A DNA stretch of 64,000 nt from Flammeovirgaceae bacterium UBA4465. Lineage in GTDB: Bacteria; Bacteroidota; Bacteroidia; Cytophagales; Cyclobacteriaceae. The notes below the pieces were generated by a model. That model ran no database searches and was not told where the DNA came from. It saw only the letters and a list, made by a program, of their open reading frames with translations. Positions 1 to 9,992 of this stretch are shown here, piece by piece. The position numbers and the translations under genes are program-made. The DNA lies in contig CAJJBF010000005.1 in assembly GCA_905182375.1 (NCBI GenBank), forward strand, positions 62,001 through 126,000, read 5' to 3'. Within the stretch, counting starts at the first letter, position 1, and each line of letters starts with the position of its first letter.

Positions 1-1320
1 GAAGGTGAAAACATAATGCCGCTTGTGTCCGAAGAATTAAAAAAAATGAAGGATTTCAGTATCCAACTTCATCAGGGTGAACATTTAGGCTATACCTCAA
101 AAAAAATACAAAATATCGTCAATATTGGTATTGGGGGCTCTGATTTAGGGCCGAATATGGTCTGTGAAGCCCTCAAGCCTTATTGGATTAAGGGTATACA
201 AACGTATTTTGTCTCTAATGTTGACGCCAGTCACATAGATCCTTTGCTTCAAAAATTAGATCCTGCTACTACCCTCTTTATCATAGCTTCGAAAACATTT
301 ACTACTCAGGAGACCATGACTAATGCCATGACTGCTAGAAATTGGTTCATTGAACATGCATCAGAACAAGAAATTAAAAAACATTTTGCTGCCGTATCCA
401 CCAATGAAGAGAAAGTCCGTGAATTTGGAATTGACCTTCAAAACATGTTCAAGTTTTGGGATTGGGTAGGTGGTCGATACTCCCTTTGGTCATCGATTGG
501 GCTGAGTATTGTCTGTACAGTAGGTTATGATAATTTTTCAAAACTACTGAAAGGTGCCCAGGAAATGGATGACCATTTTATGCAGGCTCCTTTCGAAATG
601 AATGCGCCTACCCTTATGGCGTTTATTGGCGTTTGGTACAATAATTTCTTTAAAACACAAACCCAAGCCATATTGCCTTATGATCAAAGATTGGCCTACT
701 TTTCAAAATATCTTCAACAAGCCGATATGGAAAGTAATGGTAAGTCTACAGATCGAAATGGTGATCAAGTCAAATATGAAACTGGTCAAATCATCTGGGG
801 AGAACCAGGAACCAATGGTCAGCATGCTTTCTATCAGCTCATACATCAAGGAACCAAAATGATTCCTTGTGATTTTATTGCTGCTGCGCTACCTGCCCAT
901 GACAAAATGAATCATCATGACAAATTAATGGCCAATTTTATCGCCCAAACCGAAGCATTAATGAAAGGGAAGGATGCGGCATCGGTCAAGTCAGAGCTTG
1001 AGCAACAAGGGATGAGCCCTGAAGAAATCAAAGCCTTACTCCCCTTCAAAGTATTTGATGGGAACAGACCAACAAGTACCCTCTTAATGGATAAATTGTC
1101 TCCTGAAAACCTCGGAGGTCTCATTGCTCTTTATGAACATAAAATATTTGTGCAAGGATTCATATGGAACGTTTTTAGTTTTGACCAATGGGGTGTGGAA
1201 CTGGGTAAGCAACTGGCTGGCAATATCTTGGATGAAATTAAAACAGGTGATGTACATCAGTCTCACGATGACTCAACTCGAAAAATGATTCGAAAATACT
1301 TGTCACACCAAGGATCTTAA
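1..1320 (+). CDS. pgi: Glucose-6-phosphate isomerase, 5' end outside window
   Basis: This cytosolic enzyme interconverts glucose 6-phosphate and fructose 6-phosphate in glycolysis and gluconeogenesis. The frame is open from base 1, so the gene begins upstream; the 439 residues seen lack about the first 110 of a usual ~550-residue protein. The [10 protein letters not shown] phosphate loop, [12 protein letters not shown] with the catalytic Glu, the NHHDK histidine and [13 protein letters not shown] with the catalytic Lys are all visible. An internal ATG at 16 is not the true start because homology continues upstream of it. The 3' end overlaps the convergent methyltransferase gene by 18 bases. 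Identification is secure. Confidence 0.97.
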   Translation, partial: EGENIMPLVSEELKKMKDFSIQLHQGEHLGYTSKKIQNIVNIGIGGSDLGPNMVCEALKPYWIKGIQTYFVSNVDASHIDPLLQKLDPATTLFIIASKTFTTQETMTNAMTARNWFIEHASEQEIKKHFAAVSTNEEKVREFGIDLQNMFKFWDWVGGRYSLWSSIGLSIVCTVGYDNFSKLLKGAQEMDDHFMQAPFEMNAPTLMAFIGVWYNNFFKTQTQAILPYDQRLAYFSKYLQQADMESNGKSTDRNGDQVKYETGQIIWGEPGTNGQHAFYQLIHQGTKMIPCDFIAAALPAHDKMNHHDKLMANFIAQTEALMKGKDAASVKSELEQQGMSPEEIKALLPFKVFDGNRPTSTLLMDKLSPENLGGLIALYEHKIFVQGFIWNVFSFDQWGVELGKQLAGNILDEIKTGDVHQSHDDSTRKMIRKYLSHQGS

Positions 1321-2037
1321 TTGATACAAAAGGATATTGGCAGTCATGGCTACATTTAATGATTCTGCACTTCCATATTTTTTTATGGTCAAACGGTTTT
1401 TGAGCAGCGCTTGGATGGCTGGGCTGATGCCATGAGATTCATTCCCCAAAATAAACCCACATTTATTAGGGTTTTTAAAGGTATCTAAAGGTTTTCCATC
1501 TAAATCTAAACCATATAGATCACCCCTAAAGTGGTTTAAATAATCATTTAAATCAACGTATAATACGGCGACCCGTGTGAAAGAACCCATCGATGCTGCT
1601 AATGTTTTTGGATTGTGGAAATCTGCGCAATTTTTACTGCAAACCAGATGCTTAAATCCAAACCAATCAAGGGCTCTGATAATGGTCCCTAAATTTCCTG
1701 GATCCCCTACGCCATCTAAAATAATAGTTTGTCGCTCATTCAAAAATTGATCTTGATCAACTTCTATACACTTCGTTACTGCCAAGCAGGCATTGTTAGT
1801 ATTAAAGGTTCCCATACTCGATAATTCTTCTGGAGAAATAAGCTTACAACCATAATTATTAAATAAATTTGCATGTGTTTTTGTGCAATACAGCTCTAAA
1901 ACATCATGTTTCGACTTTAATAATTCTTGTACATTCTTAAGTCCTTCAACGATAAACTTATTCTCTTTAATCCTATTCTTTTTAAGTTTGAGTGACTTAA
2001 CAAATTTGATATTAGATTTGGTTGCTACTTTATTCAT
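1303..2037 (-). CDS. TrmH/SpoU-family RNA 2'-O-methyltransferase
   Basis: A 244-residue SPOUT-class enzyme expected to transfer methyl from S-adenosylmethionine to a ribose 2'-OH in rRNA or tRNA. The N-terminal substrate-binding part carries [13 protein letters not shown]; the knotted SAM-binding domain has [20 protein letters not shown], then [13 protein letters not shown] and [15 protein letters not shown], which are the three SpoU motifs in order. Length fits the RlmB/TrmH group, but the target nucleotide cannot be read from sequence. It is divergent from the Omp85 gene with only three bases between start codons, so the promoters of the two genes must lie inside each other's coding sequence. 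Confidence 0.9.
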   Translation of the reverse strand: MNKVATKSNIKFVKSLKLKKNRIKENKFIVEGLKNVQELLKSKHDVLELYCTKTHANLFNNYGCKLISPEELSSMGTFNTNNACLAVTKCIEVDQDQFLNERQTIILDGVGDPGNLGTIIRALDWFGFKHLVCSKNCADFHNPKTLAASMGSFTRVAVLYVDLNDYLNHFRGDLYGLDLDGKPLDTFKNPNKCGFILGNESHGISPAIQALLKNRLTIKKYGSAESLNVAMTANILLYQLRSLV

Positions 2038-2040
2038 ATT

Positions 2041-4488
2041 TTGAGAGCTATTCTTCTGTATTTATCTTTAGTCCTATCCCTATCCTCTTGCATAGGGTAT
2101 CGCTTCTTGCCTGAAGGGGAAAAATTACTTGTCAAAGATCCGAAAATAATTGGACTTTCATCTAATCAAGAAAAAGAGATCCAGAACTTCGTTATTCAAA
2201 AAGCAAATAAAAGACTGACTGGCCTACTCCCAGTTGCCTATCTCGCATATATTTACGAAATGGGTGCTCTTAAATACGACACTGCCCTTTATAGTGAAGA
2301 AATAAGAGGCCTAGAAGCCAAGGATGATCTTGAAATAGGTAAAATCAATACTACTCGAAAAATTAAACGTCTTCAAAAAAAGAAGAATAGAAAAAAAGAT
2401 AAAATCAATACTCAGTTAACACAAGGAAATTACTTTATGCGATTGGGGGAACCCTTAGCCATATACGATAAAGAAAAACATACTGAGTCTATAGATAAAA
2501 TTGCACTTTACCTATCATCAATAGGCTATTTTAACAGCTCCATAAACCTTACAGAAAAAATAAGAAATAAAAAAATAATACTCAACTATGAAATCAAATT
2601 ATGGAACCAATATTTCATTGACTCCATAAGATATGACATCGATGATAAGCGTATAAAAAAGCTCTTAGAAGAAGATCAAGCAATTGCTTTTTTAAAGAAA
2701 GGAACTCCATATGATCAGCAAAATATCAATAAAGAACGAACACGTATATATGATTTTTTATCTGATCATGGCTATTATAAATTTGAAAAAAAATACATAA
2801 CTTTTGATCTAGACACTACACTCATTAAAAAAAATAGTCTTTGGGTGACGGTAAAACTTTCTTCTCCGCCACAACAAGACCATCACAAAAAATATATTGT
2901 AAAAGCTGTTAATTTTTATTCATCAAAAAATATAGGATCTAAAAAAAAGAATAGATTAACAGAAGATCAAAAGGTGTTTTTTGATCAAAAAAGTGATGGG
3001 TACAATAAAAAAATATTGAGCCGAAATATTTCAATTAAACAAGATCATGTATATAGCAAGTCGGAAATGCTATCAACCCAGCTGCGTTTAAATCTGCTAG
3101 ACACCTATAAATTCATTAATATTAACTACGATACCGTAGATCAAAATAATTTGATCGCTCAAATTTTCTCAAGTCCGATGGATAAATATCAAACCAGTAA
3201 CGAAATCGGATTTTTACAAGATGACTTTTCACAAGTTTTACCAGGACCTTTCGTTAATCTTGGGATTAAAAAAAGAAATGCATTTGGTAATTTTGAAATG
3301 GCAGAATTAAATTTAAATTTTTCGCTATTAGGCATCTCCAATATTGATTCAAGAGATCAACCTTATTCTCTTTTTGAGTATGGAGGAAGATTGGCCTTTA
3401 CGTTCCATCATTTTTTATTTCCGTTATCCGAAAATTTTATTGAAAAAACCAGTGAATTGAATCCACGTACCAGACTCTCTTTCTATTACAGTTATGAAGA
3501 TCGAGCAAAAGAATACGAACGAAATCAAATTTTTACTGATTTCTCCTACCTGTGGTCTAAAAACAAGCAAAAGCAGTTCACATTTACCCCTTTTGGAATT
3601 AATTATACTGAAATCCGTCAAATAGATCCGTCATTTCAGGGTTTTTTAAATGCGCAAGATACCTTGGGCAATCGTTCATTATCTGCTGCTTTTAAACCTT
3701 CCCTGACTACCCTAAATTCTTTCGAAGCCATCTTCAATCAAAACAATTATGGTAATTTGTCCTCACATTCTAGATTTTTAAGATTATTAACCGAATCGGG
3801 GGGTCTTTATGTAAATGCTTTTAAAAACTTGCTTCCAAATTCAGATTTTACTTTATTTCAATGGTTAAAATTTAATATCGATTTTAGGTCTCACATGGTT
3901 TCTGAAAAGGGTCAAATTGCTTTTAAAATTAATTTAGGTGTTGCTTATGCTTATGGGGATGCCCAAGCACTTCCTTATGAACGTAGATTTTATGCCGGTG
4001 GTAGCAATAGTATCCGTGCTTGGCCTGTAAGGAGACTTGGCCCAGGTGCCTACGGTGAGGCGACCTCTATAGAGAACAGGGCTCCTGATGAGGTAGCTCA
4101 AATAAGCTATCAAAGAGAACAAGGGGGAGATCTCATAATAGAAACCGCTATAGAATACCGAAATAAACTGACCAAGAACTTAAATTATGCTTTTTTTGCA
4201 GATATGGGCAATATTTGGTTACTCAATAGCAATCAATCCATCAAAGATTATGAGGGAGATGATGGGAAGTTTCGCTTTGACTCCTTTTACAAAGAACTGG
4301 CGGTGGGCATCGGTTTGGGACTCAGATATGACTTTTCCTTTATGATATTAAGATTGGATGGTGCCATTCAGGTTGTGGATCCTGGACAGCCTATAGGCCA
4401 AAGATATATTTTAAACGAACTCTTATCTCAAAATGGATTTTTCAAGAATAAATCTAACATAAATATAGGTATTGGATTACCCTTTTAA
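2041..4488 (+). CDS. Omp85/BamA-TamA family outer-membrane protein
   Basis: An 815-residue outer-membrane beta-barrel protein of the Omp85 superfamily, presumably helping insertion or export of outer-membrane material. A TTG start gives the signal sequence RAILLYLSLVLSLSSC with a lipobox-like Cys; no ATG is available that would keep it. Residues ~25-400 are periplasmic and POTRA-like. The C-terminal half is the barrel and contains FYAGGSNSIRAW followed by RRLGPGAYG, the Omp85 signature, and the protein ends in an aromatic residue (GLPF). The lipoprotein start is typical of Bacteroidota TamA-like proteins. Which partner it serves is unknown. Confidence 0.88.
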   Translation: MRAILLYLSLVLSLSSCIGYRFLPEGEKLLVKDPKIIGLSSNQEKEIQNFVIQKANKRLTGLLPVAYLAYIYEMGALKYDTALYSEEIRGLEAKDDLEIGKINTTRKIKRLQKKKNRKKDKINTQLTQGNYFMRLGEPLAIYDKEKHTESIDKIALYLSSIGYFNSSINLTEKIRNKKIILNYEIKLWNQYFIDSIRYDIDDKRIKKLLEEDQAIAFLKKGTPYDQQNINKERTRIYDFLSDHGYYKFEKKYITFDLDTTLIKKNSLWVTVKLSSPPQQDHHKKYIVKAVNFYSSKNIGSKKKNRLTEDQKVFFDQKSDGYNKKILSRNISIKQDHVYSKSEMLSTQLRLNLLDTYKFININYDTVDQNNLIAQIFSSPMDKYQTSNEIGFLQDDFSQVLPGPFVNLGIKKRNAFGNFEMAELNLNFSLLGISNIDSRDQPYSLFEYGGRLAFTFHHFLFPLSENFIEKTSELNPRTRLSFYYSYEDRAKEYERNQIFTDFSYLWSKNKQKQFTFTPFGINYTEIRQIDPSFQGFLNAQDTLGNRSLSAAFKPSLTTLNSFEAIFNQNNYGNLSSHSRFLRLLTESGGLYVNAFKNLLPNSDFTLFQWLKFNIDFRSHMVSEKGQIAFKINLGVAYAYGDAQALPYERRFYAGGSNSIRAWPVRRLGPGAYGEATSIENRAPDEVAQISYQREQGGDLIIETAIEYRNKLTKNLNYAFFADMGNIWLLNSNQSIKDYEGDDGKFRFDSFYKELAVGIGLGLRYDFSFMILRLDGAIQVVDPGQPIGQRYILNELLSQNGFFKNKSNINIGIGLPF

Positions 4489-4489
4489 A

Positions 4490-5386
4490 ATGAAAACAGA
4501 GATCAGTACCATATTCAAAAAACTTCAAGATCAGATTTGCTTAGGATTAGAGAAAATCAATACTTCCTCCAAGTTTTCTGAAGATTTGTGGGAGCGACCC
4601 GGTGGTGGTGGTGGTCGCAGTCGTACCCTCTCTAAAGGTAAAATTATCCAAAAGGGAGGTGTGAACTTTTCCGAAGTAAGCGGACCGACACCAGAGACTA
4701 TTTTAAAATCTTTAGATCTTCCGCTATCAGATTTTTATGCTACCGGTGTTTCTATCGTCATTCACCCGGTGAATCCATGGGTACCTATCATACATATGAA
4801 TGTAAGATATTTTGAGATTTCTGATGGTACTTATTGGTTTGGAGGAGGCATTGATCTTACGCCACATTATGTGATTGAATCAGATGCTATTTTTTTTCAC
4901 AAACAACTAAAAGAAATTTGTGATCAACATGATTCCGGCTATTATGCTCAATTTAAAAAATGGGCCGATGACTACTTTTTCATAAAGCACAGAAATGAAA
5001 CCCGCGGGATCGGCGGCATCTTTTTTGACCGTCTGTCCTCTCAAAAAGCCAGCGACAAACAACAACTTTGGCAATTTGTACTGAGTTTATGTAATGGATT
5101 TTTACCCATTTATACCGAATTAATATCACGAAACAGAGATCGCCCCTTTACTAAAGCACAGCAAGATTGGCAGTACCTAAGAAGAGGGAGATACGTGGAA
5201 TTTAACCTTGTTTTAGATAAAGGCACGAAATTCGGATTAGATACAGATGGGCGGACGGAATCTATCTTGATGAGCCTCCCTCCTTTTGCCAGCTGGGAAT
5301 ATAACCATCAACCAAAGAAAGAAAGTCTTGAGGCAAAAACATTGACCTATCTAGTCAAAGATATCGATTGGGTAAATAATGATTGA
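4490..5386 (+). CDS. hemF: Oxygen-dependent coproporphyrinogen III oxidase
   Basis: HemF oxidatively decarboxylates coproporphyrinogen III to protoporphyrinogen IX with O2 in haem synthesis. The signatures WERPGGGGGRSR, HMNVRYFE and YWFGGGIDLTPHYV are intact, and the 298-residue length is normal. I chose ATG 4490 (MKTEISTIFKK); a TTG at 4472 would only add six residues overlapping the upstream barrel gene. It starts one base after that gene's stop and overlaps the next gene by eight bases, so the three are probably cotranscribed. Presence of this form implies aerobic growth. Confidence 0.96.
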   Translation: MKTEISTIFKKLQDQICLGLEKINTSSKFSEDLWERPGGGGGRSRTLSKGKIIQKGGVNFSEVSGPTPETILKSLDLPLSDFYATGVSIVIHPVNPWVPIIHMNVRYFEISDGTYWFGGGIDLTPHYVIESDAIFFHKQLKEICDQHDSGYYAQFKKWADDYFFIKHRNETRGIGGIFFDRLSSQKASDKQQLWQFVLSLCNGFLPIYTELISRNRDRPFTKAQQDWQYLRRGRYVEFNLVLDKGTKFGLDTDGRTESILMSLPPFASWEYNHQPKKESLEAKTLTYLVKDIDWVNND

Positions 5387-5954
5387 ATTCGTCAAATCCA
5401 TAGATCTTCTATTATTAGACATGATCAATGGCACAGGAAGACCCTTTCTTGATCCCATCATGATTTTTCTATCCGGTAAGTTAGTTTGGATTCCTTTGTA
5501 TTTGTATCTTATCTTCTTACTTTTTAAAGAGTATGGTAAACGTTTTTGGATTCCCTTACTCTTTATTCTGATCAGCTTAACTTTGTCAGATCAGTTTACT
5601 TCTTCGTTTATGAAACCCTTTTTTCAACGCCTAAGACCTTGCTTAGATCAGAGTCTTGCCATCGTTGTGGAAGTGGTGAAAGGTTGTGGTGGTAAATATG
5701 GATTTGCTTCTTCGCATGCCGCTAATACGATGGGACTCGCTGTTTTTTACCTTATGATTTTGAAAAAAAAGAAAAAAATACTGGCTTATGCTATTGTCAC
5801 TTGGGCCCTACTGGTTGGTTACTCACGTACCTACCTAGGTGTACATTACCCTGGTGATGTCATTTTTGGTTTTTTGGTAGGTGGCTTTTTTGGGTATTTA
5901 TGCTATCAATTACATAGCCTAGTACTCAAGAAACTAGGATATTCTCTTACTTAA
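5379..5954 (+). CDS. PAP2-family membrane phosphatase
   Basis: A 191-residue integral membrane protein of the PAP2 acid phosphatase superfamily, which dephosphorylates lipid phosphates such as phosphatidic acid or undecaprenyl pyrophosphate. The three motifs are KPFFQRLRP, ASSHAANTMG with the catalytic His, and SRTYLGVHYPGDV with the second His and Asp. Several hydrophobic helices surround them. The start overlaps the hemF stop by eight bases, and the end overlaps the convergent ribE gene by 21 bases. The natural substrate cannot be told from sequence. Confidence 0.9.
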   Translation: MIEFVKSIDLLLLDMINGTGRPFLDPIMIFLSGKLVWIPLYLYLIFLLFKEYGKRFWIPLLFILISLTLSDQFTSSFMKPFFQRLRPCLDQSLAIVVEVVKGCGGKYGFASSHAANTMGLAVFYLMILKKKKKILAYAIVTWALLVGYSRTYLGVHYPGDVIFGFLVGGFFGYLCYQLHSLVLKKLGYSLT

Positions 5955-6524
5955 GATTTTTTCGACATACTTACCAATAATATCAAATTCAATATTGACC
6001 CTATCTCCTCCTTTGAGAACCCCTAGATTGGTATGCTCGTAGGTATAGGGAATGATCGCTACCTGAAATTGGTTTTCCGATACATTGAAACAAGTAAGAC
6101 TGATTCCATTTATCGTCACACTTCCTTTTTCTACCATAAGATTGTTAAGGTCATCAAATATGAAAGTAAAGAGCCAACTCCCCTCGGCATCTTCAATGGA
6201 TAAAATTCGAGCAGTCTTATCTACATGCCCTTGTACCACATGACCATCAAATCTACCATTGGCAATCATGCATCTTTCTAAATTAACTGAATCTCCAATA
6301 CAAAGAGTTTCAAGATTGGTTTTTCGCATGGATTCATCTACTACGGTTACCCAATGCTTATCACCCTCCGTCGCTGTAACAGTTAAACATACGCCATTGT
6401 GCGCGACACTTTGATCTATCCTGAGCTCCGAACCAATTGAAGAAGTAATACAAAAATTGTAATTTTTATCTTTTCTGACTATTTCAGAAACTTTGCCTTG
6501 AACCTCTATTATTCCAGTGAACAT
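5934..6524 (-). CDS. ribE: Riboflavin synthase alpha chain
   Basis: This enzyme dismutates two 6,7-dimethyl-8-ribityllumazines to riboflavin, the last step of the riboflavin pathway. The 196-residue protein begins MFTGIIEVQGKV and shows the internal duplication of the family: one lumazine-binding barrel with NGVCLTV in the first half and another with INGISLTCFNV in the second. It ends with a TAG codon, which shows that TAG is used as a normal stop in this genome. No other rib genes adjoin it. Confidence 0.95.
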   Translation of the reverse strand: MFTGIIEVQGKVSEIVRKDKNYNFCITSSIGSELRIDQSVAHNGVCLTVTATEGDKHWVTVVDESMRKTNLETLCIGDSVNLERCMIANGRFDGHVVQGHVDKTARILSIEDAEGSWLFTFIFDDLNNLMVEKGSVTINGISLTCFNVSENQFQVAIIPYTYEHTNLGVLKGGDRVNIEFDIIGKYVEKILSKRIS

Positions 6525-6564
6525 ACTATAAAATTATCGATAATTAGTTTTGATTTGCAATGAT

Positions 6565-7218
6565 ATGAATAATTTGAAAGATAGCTACAAAGCTAAAGGT
6601 TTGAGAAGACAACTGGTAAAAGAGATTGAAAGAAAAGGAATAAAATCCGAAGCTGTACTCTCAGCTATTGGAAAAATGCCTCGACATGTTTTCTTTGACT
6701 CTATTTTTCTTGAGCATGCTTATGAGGATAAGGCCTTTCCTATTGGTGAAAAACAAACCATCAGTCAACCCTATACCGTAGCCTTTCAAACCGAACTACT
6801 CAATGTTTCAAAAGGCGATAAAATTTTAGAAATTGGGACTGGTTCAGGCTATCAAGCGGCTATCTTATTAGAATTAGGTGCAGAAGTCTTTACCATAGAA
6901 TACAACCAAAAGTTATTTCAAAAAACCATAGATTTTTTACCTAAACTGGGTTATAATCCTCATTTCTTTCAAGGAGATGGCTCCCTGGGCTTACCCAAAC
7001 ATGCTCCTTATGACAGTATTGTAGTGACGGCAGGTGCGCCTAATGTTCCTGATACCCTCATCAAACAATTGAAAATAGGCGGTGTTTTGGTGATCCCTGT
7101 GGGTGATCAGAAACAGCAAAAAATGATCGCTATAAAGAAGTTATCACAAAACAAAGCCTCAAAAAAAGAATTCAGCCATTTTAGCTTCGTACCTTTACTT
7201 GGTAAGGATGGATGGTAA
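6565..7218 (+). CDS. pcm: Protein-L-isoaspartate O-methyltransferase
   Basis: Pcm methylates isoaspartyl residues in aged proteins using S-adenosylmethionine so that they can revert to aspartate. The 217-residue sequence has GEKQTISQPYTVAFQTELL, the SAM-binding loop ILEIGTGSGYQAAIL and VVTAGAPNVPDTL, all classic for the family. I chose ATG 6565; the frame also opens from a TTG at 6550. Its stop overlaps the following thioesterase start by seven bases, suggesting coupled translation. Confidence 0.95.
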   Translation: MNNLKDSYKAKGLRRQLVKEIERKGIKSEAVLSAIGKMPRHVFFDSIFLEHAYEDKAFPIGEKQTISQPYTVAFQTELLNVSKGDKILEIGTGSGYQAAILLELGAEVFTIEYNQKLFQKTIDFLPKLGYNPHFFQGDGSLGLPKHAPYDSIVVTAGAPNVPDTLIKQLKIGGVLVIPVGDQKQQKMIAIKKLSQNKASKKEFSHFSFVPLLGKDGW

Positions 7219-7733
7219 AAAAAATGAAGAAACCCTGTAAGGAATCGAGAGTCACCATGACTGAGTTGATCCTGCCCAATGACACCAATAATCTCAATAA
7301 TCTTTTTGGTGGGAGGTTGATGCATTGGATGGACATAGCGGCCGCAGTCTCTGCGCAGCGGCACAGCAATAACGTCGTGGTAACCGCTTCTGTTGATAAT
7401 ATTTCATTTTCACAACCCATCAACATCGGTAATGTAATTACCATCGAAGCTTTCGTGGTTCGTGCCTTTACTACTTCGATGGAAGTTTTCATCAAAGTCA
7501 TCGCTGAAGATATTCCAAATGCTAAAAAAATTCAAACACATACGGCTTTTTTTACTTTTGTGGCTGTTGATAAAGAGGGGAAGCCATTGAAAATTCCTGA
7601 GGTAGCGCCTGAATCACTCTTCGAAAAAGAGCTTTATCGAGGCGCCTTAAGAAGAAGGCAACTGCGATTAGTGCTTGCCAAAAGGATGGAGCCTAAAGAT
7701 GCCCATGAATTAAAATCTTTATTCATCGACTGA
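7212..7733 (+). CDS. Hotdog-fold acyl-CoA thioesterase
   Basis: A 173-residue cytosolic protein of the YciA/BACH-type hotdog thioesterases, which hydrolyse acyl-CoA to free acid and CoA. The characteristic stretch is NNLFGGRLMHWMDIAAAVSA, followed by the central strand pattern VDNISFSQPINIGNVITIEA. A single hotdog domain occupies most of the chain. It overlaps the pcm stop, and the small membrane protein gene follows within 15 bases, so all three are likely one transcript. Chain-length preference is not predictable. Confidence 0.9.
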   Translation: MVKKMKKPCKESRVTMTELILPNDTNNLNNLFGGRLMHWMDIAAAVSAQRHSNNVVVTASVDNISFSQPINIGNVITIEAFVVRAFTTSMEVFIKVIAEDIPNAKKIQTHTAFFTFVAVDKEGKPLKIPEVAPESLFEKELYRGALRRRQLRLVLAKRMEPKDAHELKSLFID

Positions 7734-7747
7734 TAAAAAAATAAAAT

Positions 7748-7876
7748 ATGGAAACTTTTGGAATAATAGGAATGATTTTTGGCTTGGGGGCTATGGGTAT
7801 CGTTTATGAGTTAAAAAAAACGGTAGAGACCCTAAAAAAAGATGTGGAAGAATTGAAAAAAAGAGATGAAAAATAA
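7748..7876 (+). CDS. Small membrane protein with coiled-coil tail, 42 aa
   Basis: A very short gene: one hydrophobic helix (GIIGMIFGLGAMGIVY) followed by a charged heptad-like tail (ELKKTVETLKKDVEELKKR). It begins with ATG 14 bases after the thioesterase stop and ends in TAA. The clean split into membrane helix and Lys/Glu-rich coiled coil, and the tight spacing in the operon, are why I accept it as a gene. Similar tiny proteins occur in Bacteroidota, but I know of no function. Confidence 0.6.
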   Translation: METFGIIGMIFGLGAMGIVYELKKTVETLKKDVEELKKRDEK

Positions 7877-8310
7877 GATACAATCAAAACCTTAAGAAAA
7901 GAAGAGCTCCAAGAAATTATCAGCTTAAATATCTATAGATTGCATTTATCCCAATCAAGTATGATCAAAAAAACATGAGACCTCATCTGATTTACTATTT
8001 CCTCGACCTTCTATAATTACTTGCCAAGGAAACGTCTTGACTCAATTGATCTATCCTTATTCCTTTTGGAAGCCGACCTAGTTGAAAAAAATATCCTTTG
8101 AATTATTGAGAAATGCCTTGTTAGGAAAAATGAGATTATAAATAAAATCAGCCGTCAAGTTTATAAATAGCATACTAACGGGAAAAACTGCCCAAATATT
8201 CACAGGCGCCCTAAGATGAAACCTAAACGATAGGTCACATTAATCTTTTATTCGATTTGATCTCTCTAGAAGATATGATTTTGTAGCTTTGGCAATTAAC
8301 TCCCTTATCT
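7877..8310. other. Intergenic region without a recognisable gene
   Basis: This 434-base stretch has stops in all frames and no RNA-gene signature that I can see. Its right end holds the likely promoter of the DUF2911 gene. It may be the residue of a lost gene, but I found no recognisable protein fragment. Confidence 0.5.
8256..8291 (+). promoter_or_regulatory. Possible promoter of the DUF2911-amidohydrolase pair
   Basis: TAGCTTTG at 8284-8291 matches the Bacteroidota -7 element TAnnTTTG exactly, and TTTG at 8256 could be the -33 element. The 24-base spacing is longer than the usual 19-21, so the -33 assignment is doubtful. The start codon lies 19 bases downstream of the -7 box. Confidence 0.35.
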
Positions 8311-8856
8311 ATGAACTTGTTTAAAAAAATCAGCATTGCTGTCGTAATATTGATCTTAACGGTTCTTGGCTATTTCTATTATGCCTTGATCATCAATCCA
8401 AAAAGCCCTCAAGGGACCGCAGTATTTGATAAAGATGATTTAAAGATGGAGGTCACCTATTACCGGCCTTACAAAAAAGGGCGCCTTATATTCGGGGATG
8501 AATCCCAAGGAGCCCTTTTGCCTTATGGAAAATATTGGCGCCTAGGAGCTAATTTAGTAACAAAAATAGAAGTCAATCAAGCGATCACATTTGCAGGTGT
8601 CGATTTAGATGCTGGCAGTTATCGGTTGTATGCCTACCCACAAGAAAGTTATTGGGAATTAATTGTTCATACTGATCCTTTCGGATCGAGTGCACAAGAA
8701 CCTGATCCAGCAGGAATCATTGCCCGGATTAATCTTGAAAAAAGTAGCCTAAATGAAATCGTTGAACAGTTTACCATAGACTTTGAAACATCCCCTAAAA
8801 ATATCCTTTTGCGTATGCGCTGGGATACCACTGAAATCAACATTCCAATCAATTGA
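8311..8856 (+). CDS. DUF2911 family protein, membrane-anchored
   Basis: A 181-residue protein with an N-terminal transmembrane helix (ISIAVVILILTVLGYFYYAL) and one DUF2911 domain, recognised by VTYYRPYKKGRLIFG and LLPYGKYWRLGANLVT and the closing DLDAGSYRLYAYP. The family is common in Bacteroidota, is exported, and has no established function. A paralogue with a cleavable signal and extra C-terminal helices lies at 41912-42772. The stop codon is overlapped by the TTG start of the amidohydrolase gene (TTGA), so the two are translationally coupled. Confidence 0.85.
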   Translation: MNLFKKISIAVVILILTVLGYFYYALIINPKSPQGTAVFDKDDLKMEVTYYRPYKKGRLIFGDESQGALLPYGKYWRLGANLVTKIEVNQAITFAGVDLDAGSYRLYAYPQESYWELIVHTDPFGSSAQEPDPAGIIARINLEKSSLNEIVEQFTIDFETSPKNILLRMRWDTTEINIPIN

Positions 8857-9992
8857 TTCGCTGGTTGATTCGCTTTATTAAAATCTTTTTGACGGTAAGT
8901 CTTGCTTTTGCTATAGCCGTCATTGGCATCTATTATTCTTATGATGCCATTCGTCAGCAGACCAACGTGATGGACATCGAGGAATATACACCCATCTCTA
9001 CTTTAAAAGTACCTGAAAATACCATTACGCATTCGAAATATCCATTTGTTGATGTTCATAATCACCAATTTGACATGCCTATAAAGGACTTATCTAAACT
9101 TGTCCATGAAATGGATGCACTGAATATGGCTTTCATGGTGAACTTGAGTGGCTTTCGAGGCTTGTATTTGAAGAAATCCTTGGCAAACGTCCGTGAAAAT
9201 GCGCCCAACCGCTTCGGCTTATTTTTGAATGTTGATTTTGAATTAATCGATGATGCTGATTTTGCTGAACAAAATGAAAAATTAATCGCTGATGCGGTTG
9301 CTCAAGGCGTCATAGGTCTGAAAGTATACAAGTCGCTGGGATTAACAGACAAAGACCGTGATGGAAATCGTATCGCCATTGACGATCCGCGCCTAGATCC
9401 CATATGGGCAGCTTGTGGGAAACATAAAATCCCTGTTCTCATTCATTCCGCCGAACCGTCCTCCTTTTGGGACCCTAAAGACAAATTCAACGAACGTTGG
9501 CTGGAATTACGCCAAAAACCAGGACGTTACCGTGACCCAGAGAAAGTGCCCTCTTTTGAATCTATATTGGCCGAACAGCATGCTGTTTTCAAAAAACATT
9601 CAAATACTACCTTCATCAATGCCCATTTGGGTTGGATGGGAAACGATCTGGATCGATTGGGTGAGCATTTGGATCTATATCCTAATGTGATGACAGAAAT
9701 CGGGGCAGTACTTGCTGAATTGGGACGACAACCCAAAAGAGCTCGACAATTTTTTGTAAAGTATCAAGATCGCATATTGTTTGGAAAAGATAGTTACAAG
9801 GTTAATGAATATCATACCTATTTTCGGGTGTTGGAAACAGAAGATGAATACTTTGATTATTATCGAAAGCGTCATGCCCACTGGAAAATGTATGGTCTGG
9901 GACTGCCAGATACAGTACTTCAAAAACTTTATTATCAAAATGCTTTGGCCTTATTCCCATCCATAGATGAGCAGCTCTTTAATGAAAAGTAA
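8853..9992 (+). CDS. Membrane-anchored amidohydrolase-2 family metal-dependent hydrolase
   Basis: A 379-residue TIM-barrel hydrolase of the amidohydrolase superfamily held in the membrane by an N-terminal helix. DVHNHQ (near residue 67) is the strand-1 metal motif, GLKVYKSLG the strand-4 lysine region, PVLIHSAEPSSFWDP and FINAHLGWMGNDL carry the later histidines, and ILFGKDSY the final Asp. The start is a TTG overlapping the previous stop as TTGA; the first internal ATG would delete the membrane anchor, so TTG is preferred. Substrate unknown; the location suggests an exported enzyme acting outside the cytoplasm. Confidence 0.85.
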   Translation: MIRWLIRFIKIFLTVSLAFAIAVIGIYYSYDAIRQQTNVMDIEEYTPISTLKVPENTITHSKYPFVDVHNHQFDMPIKDLSKLVHEMDALNMAFMVNLSGFRGLYLKKSLANVRENAPNRFGLFLNVDFELIDDADFAEQNEKLIADAVAQGVIGLKVYKSLGLTDKDRDGNRIAIDDPRLDPIWAACGKHKIPVLIHSAEPSSFWDPKDKFNERWLELRQKPGRYRDPEKVPSFESILAEQHAVFKKHSNTTFINAHLGWMGNDLDRLGEHLDLYPNVMTEIGAVLAELGRQPKRARQFFVKYQDRILFGKDSYKVNEYHTYFRVLETEDEYFDYYRKRHAHWKMYGLGLPDTVLQKLYYQNALALFPSIDEQLFNEK

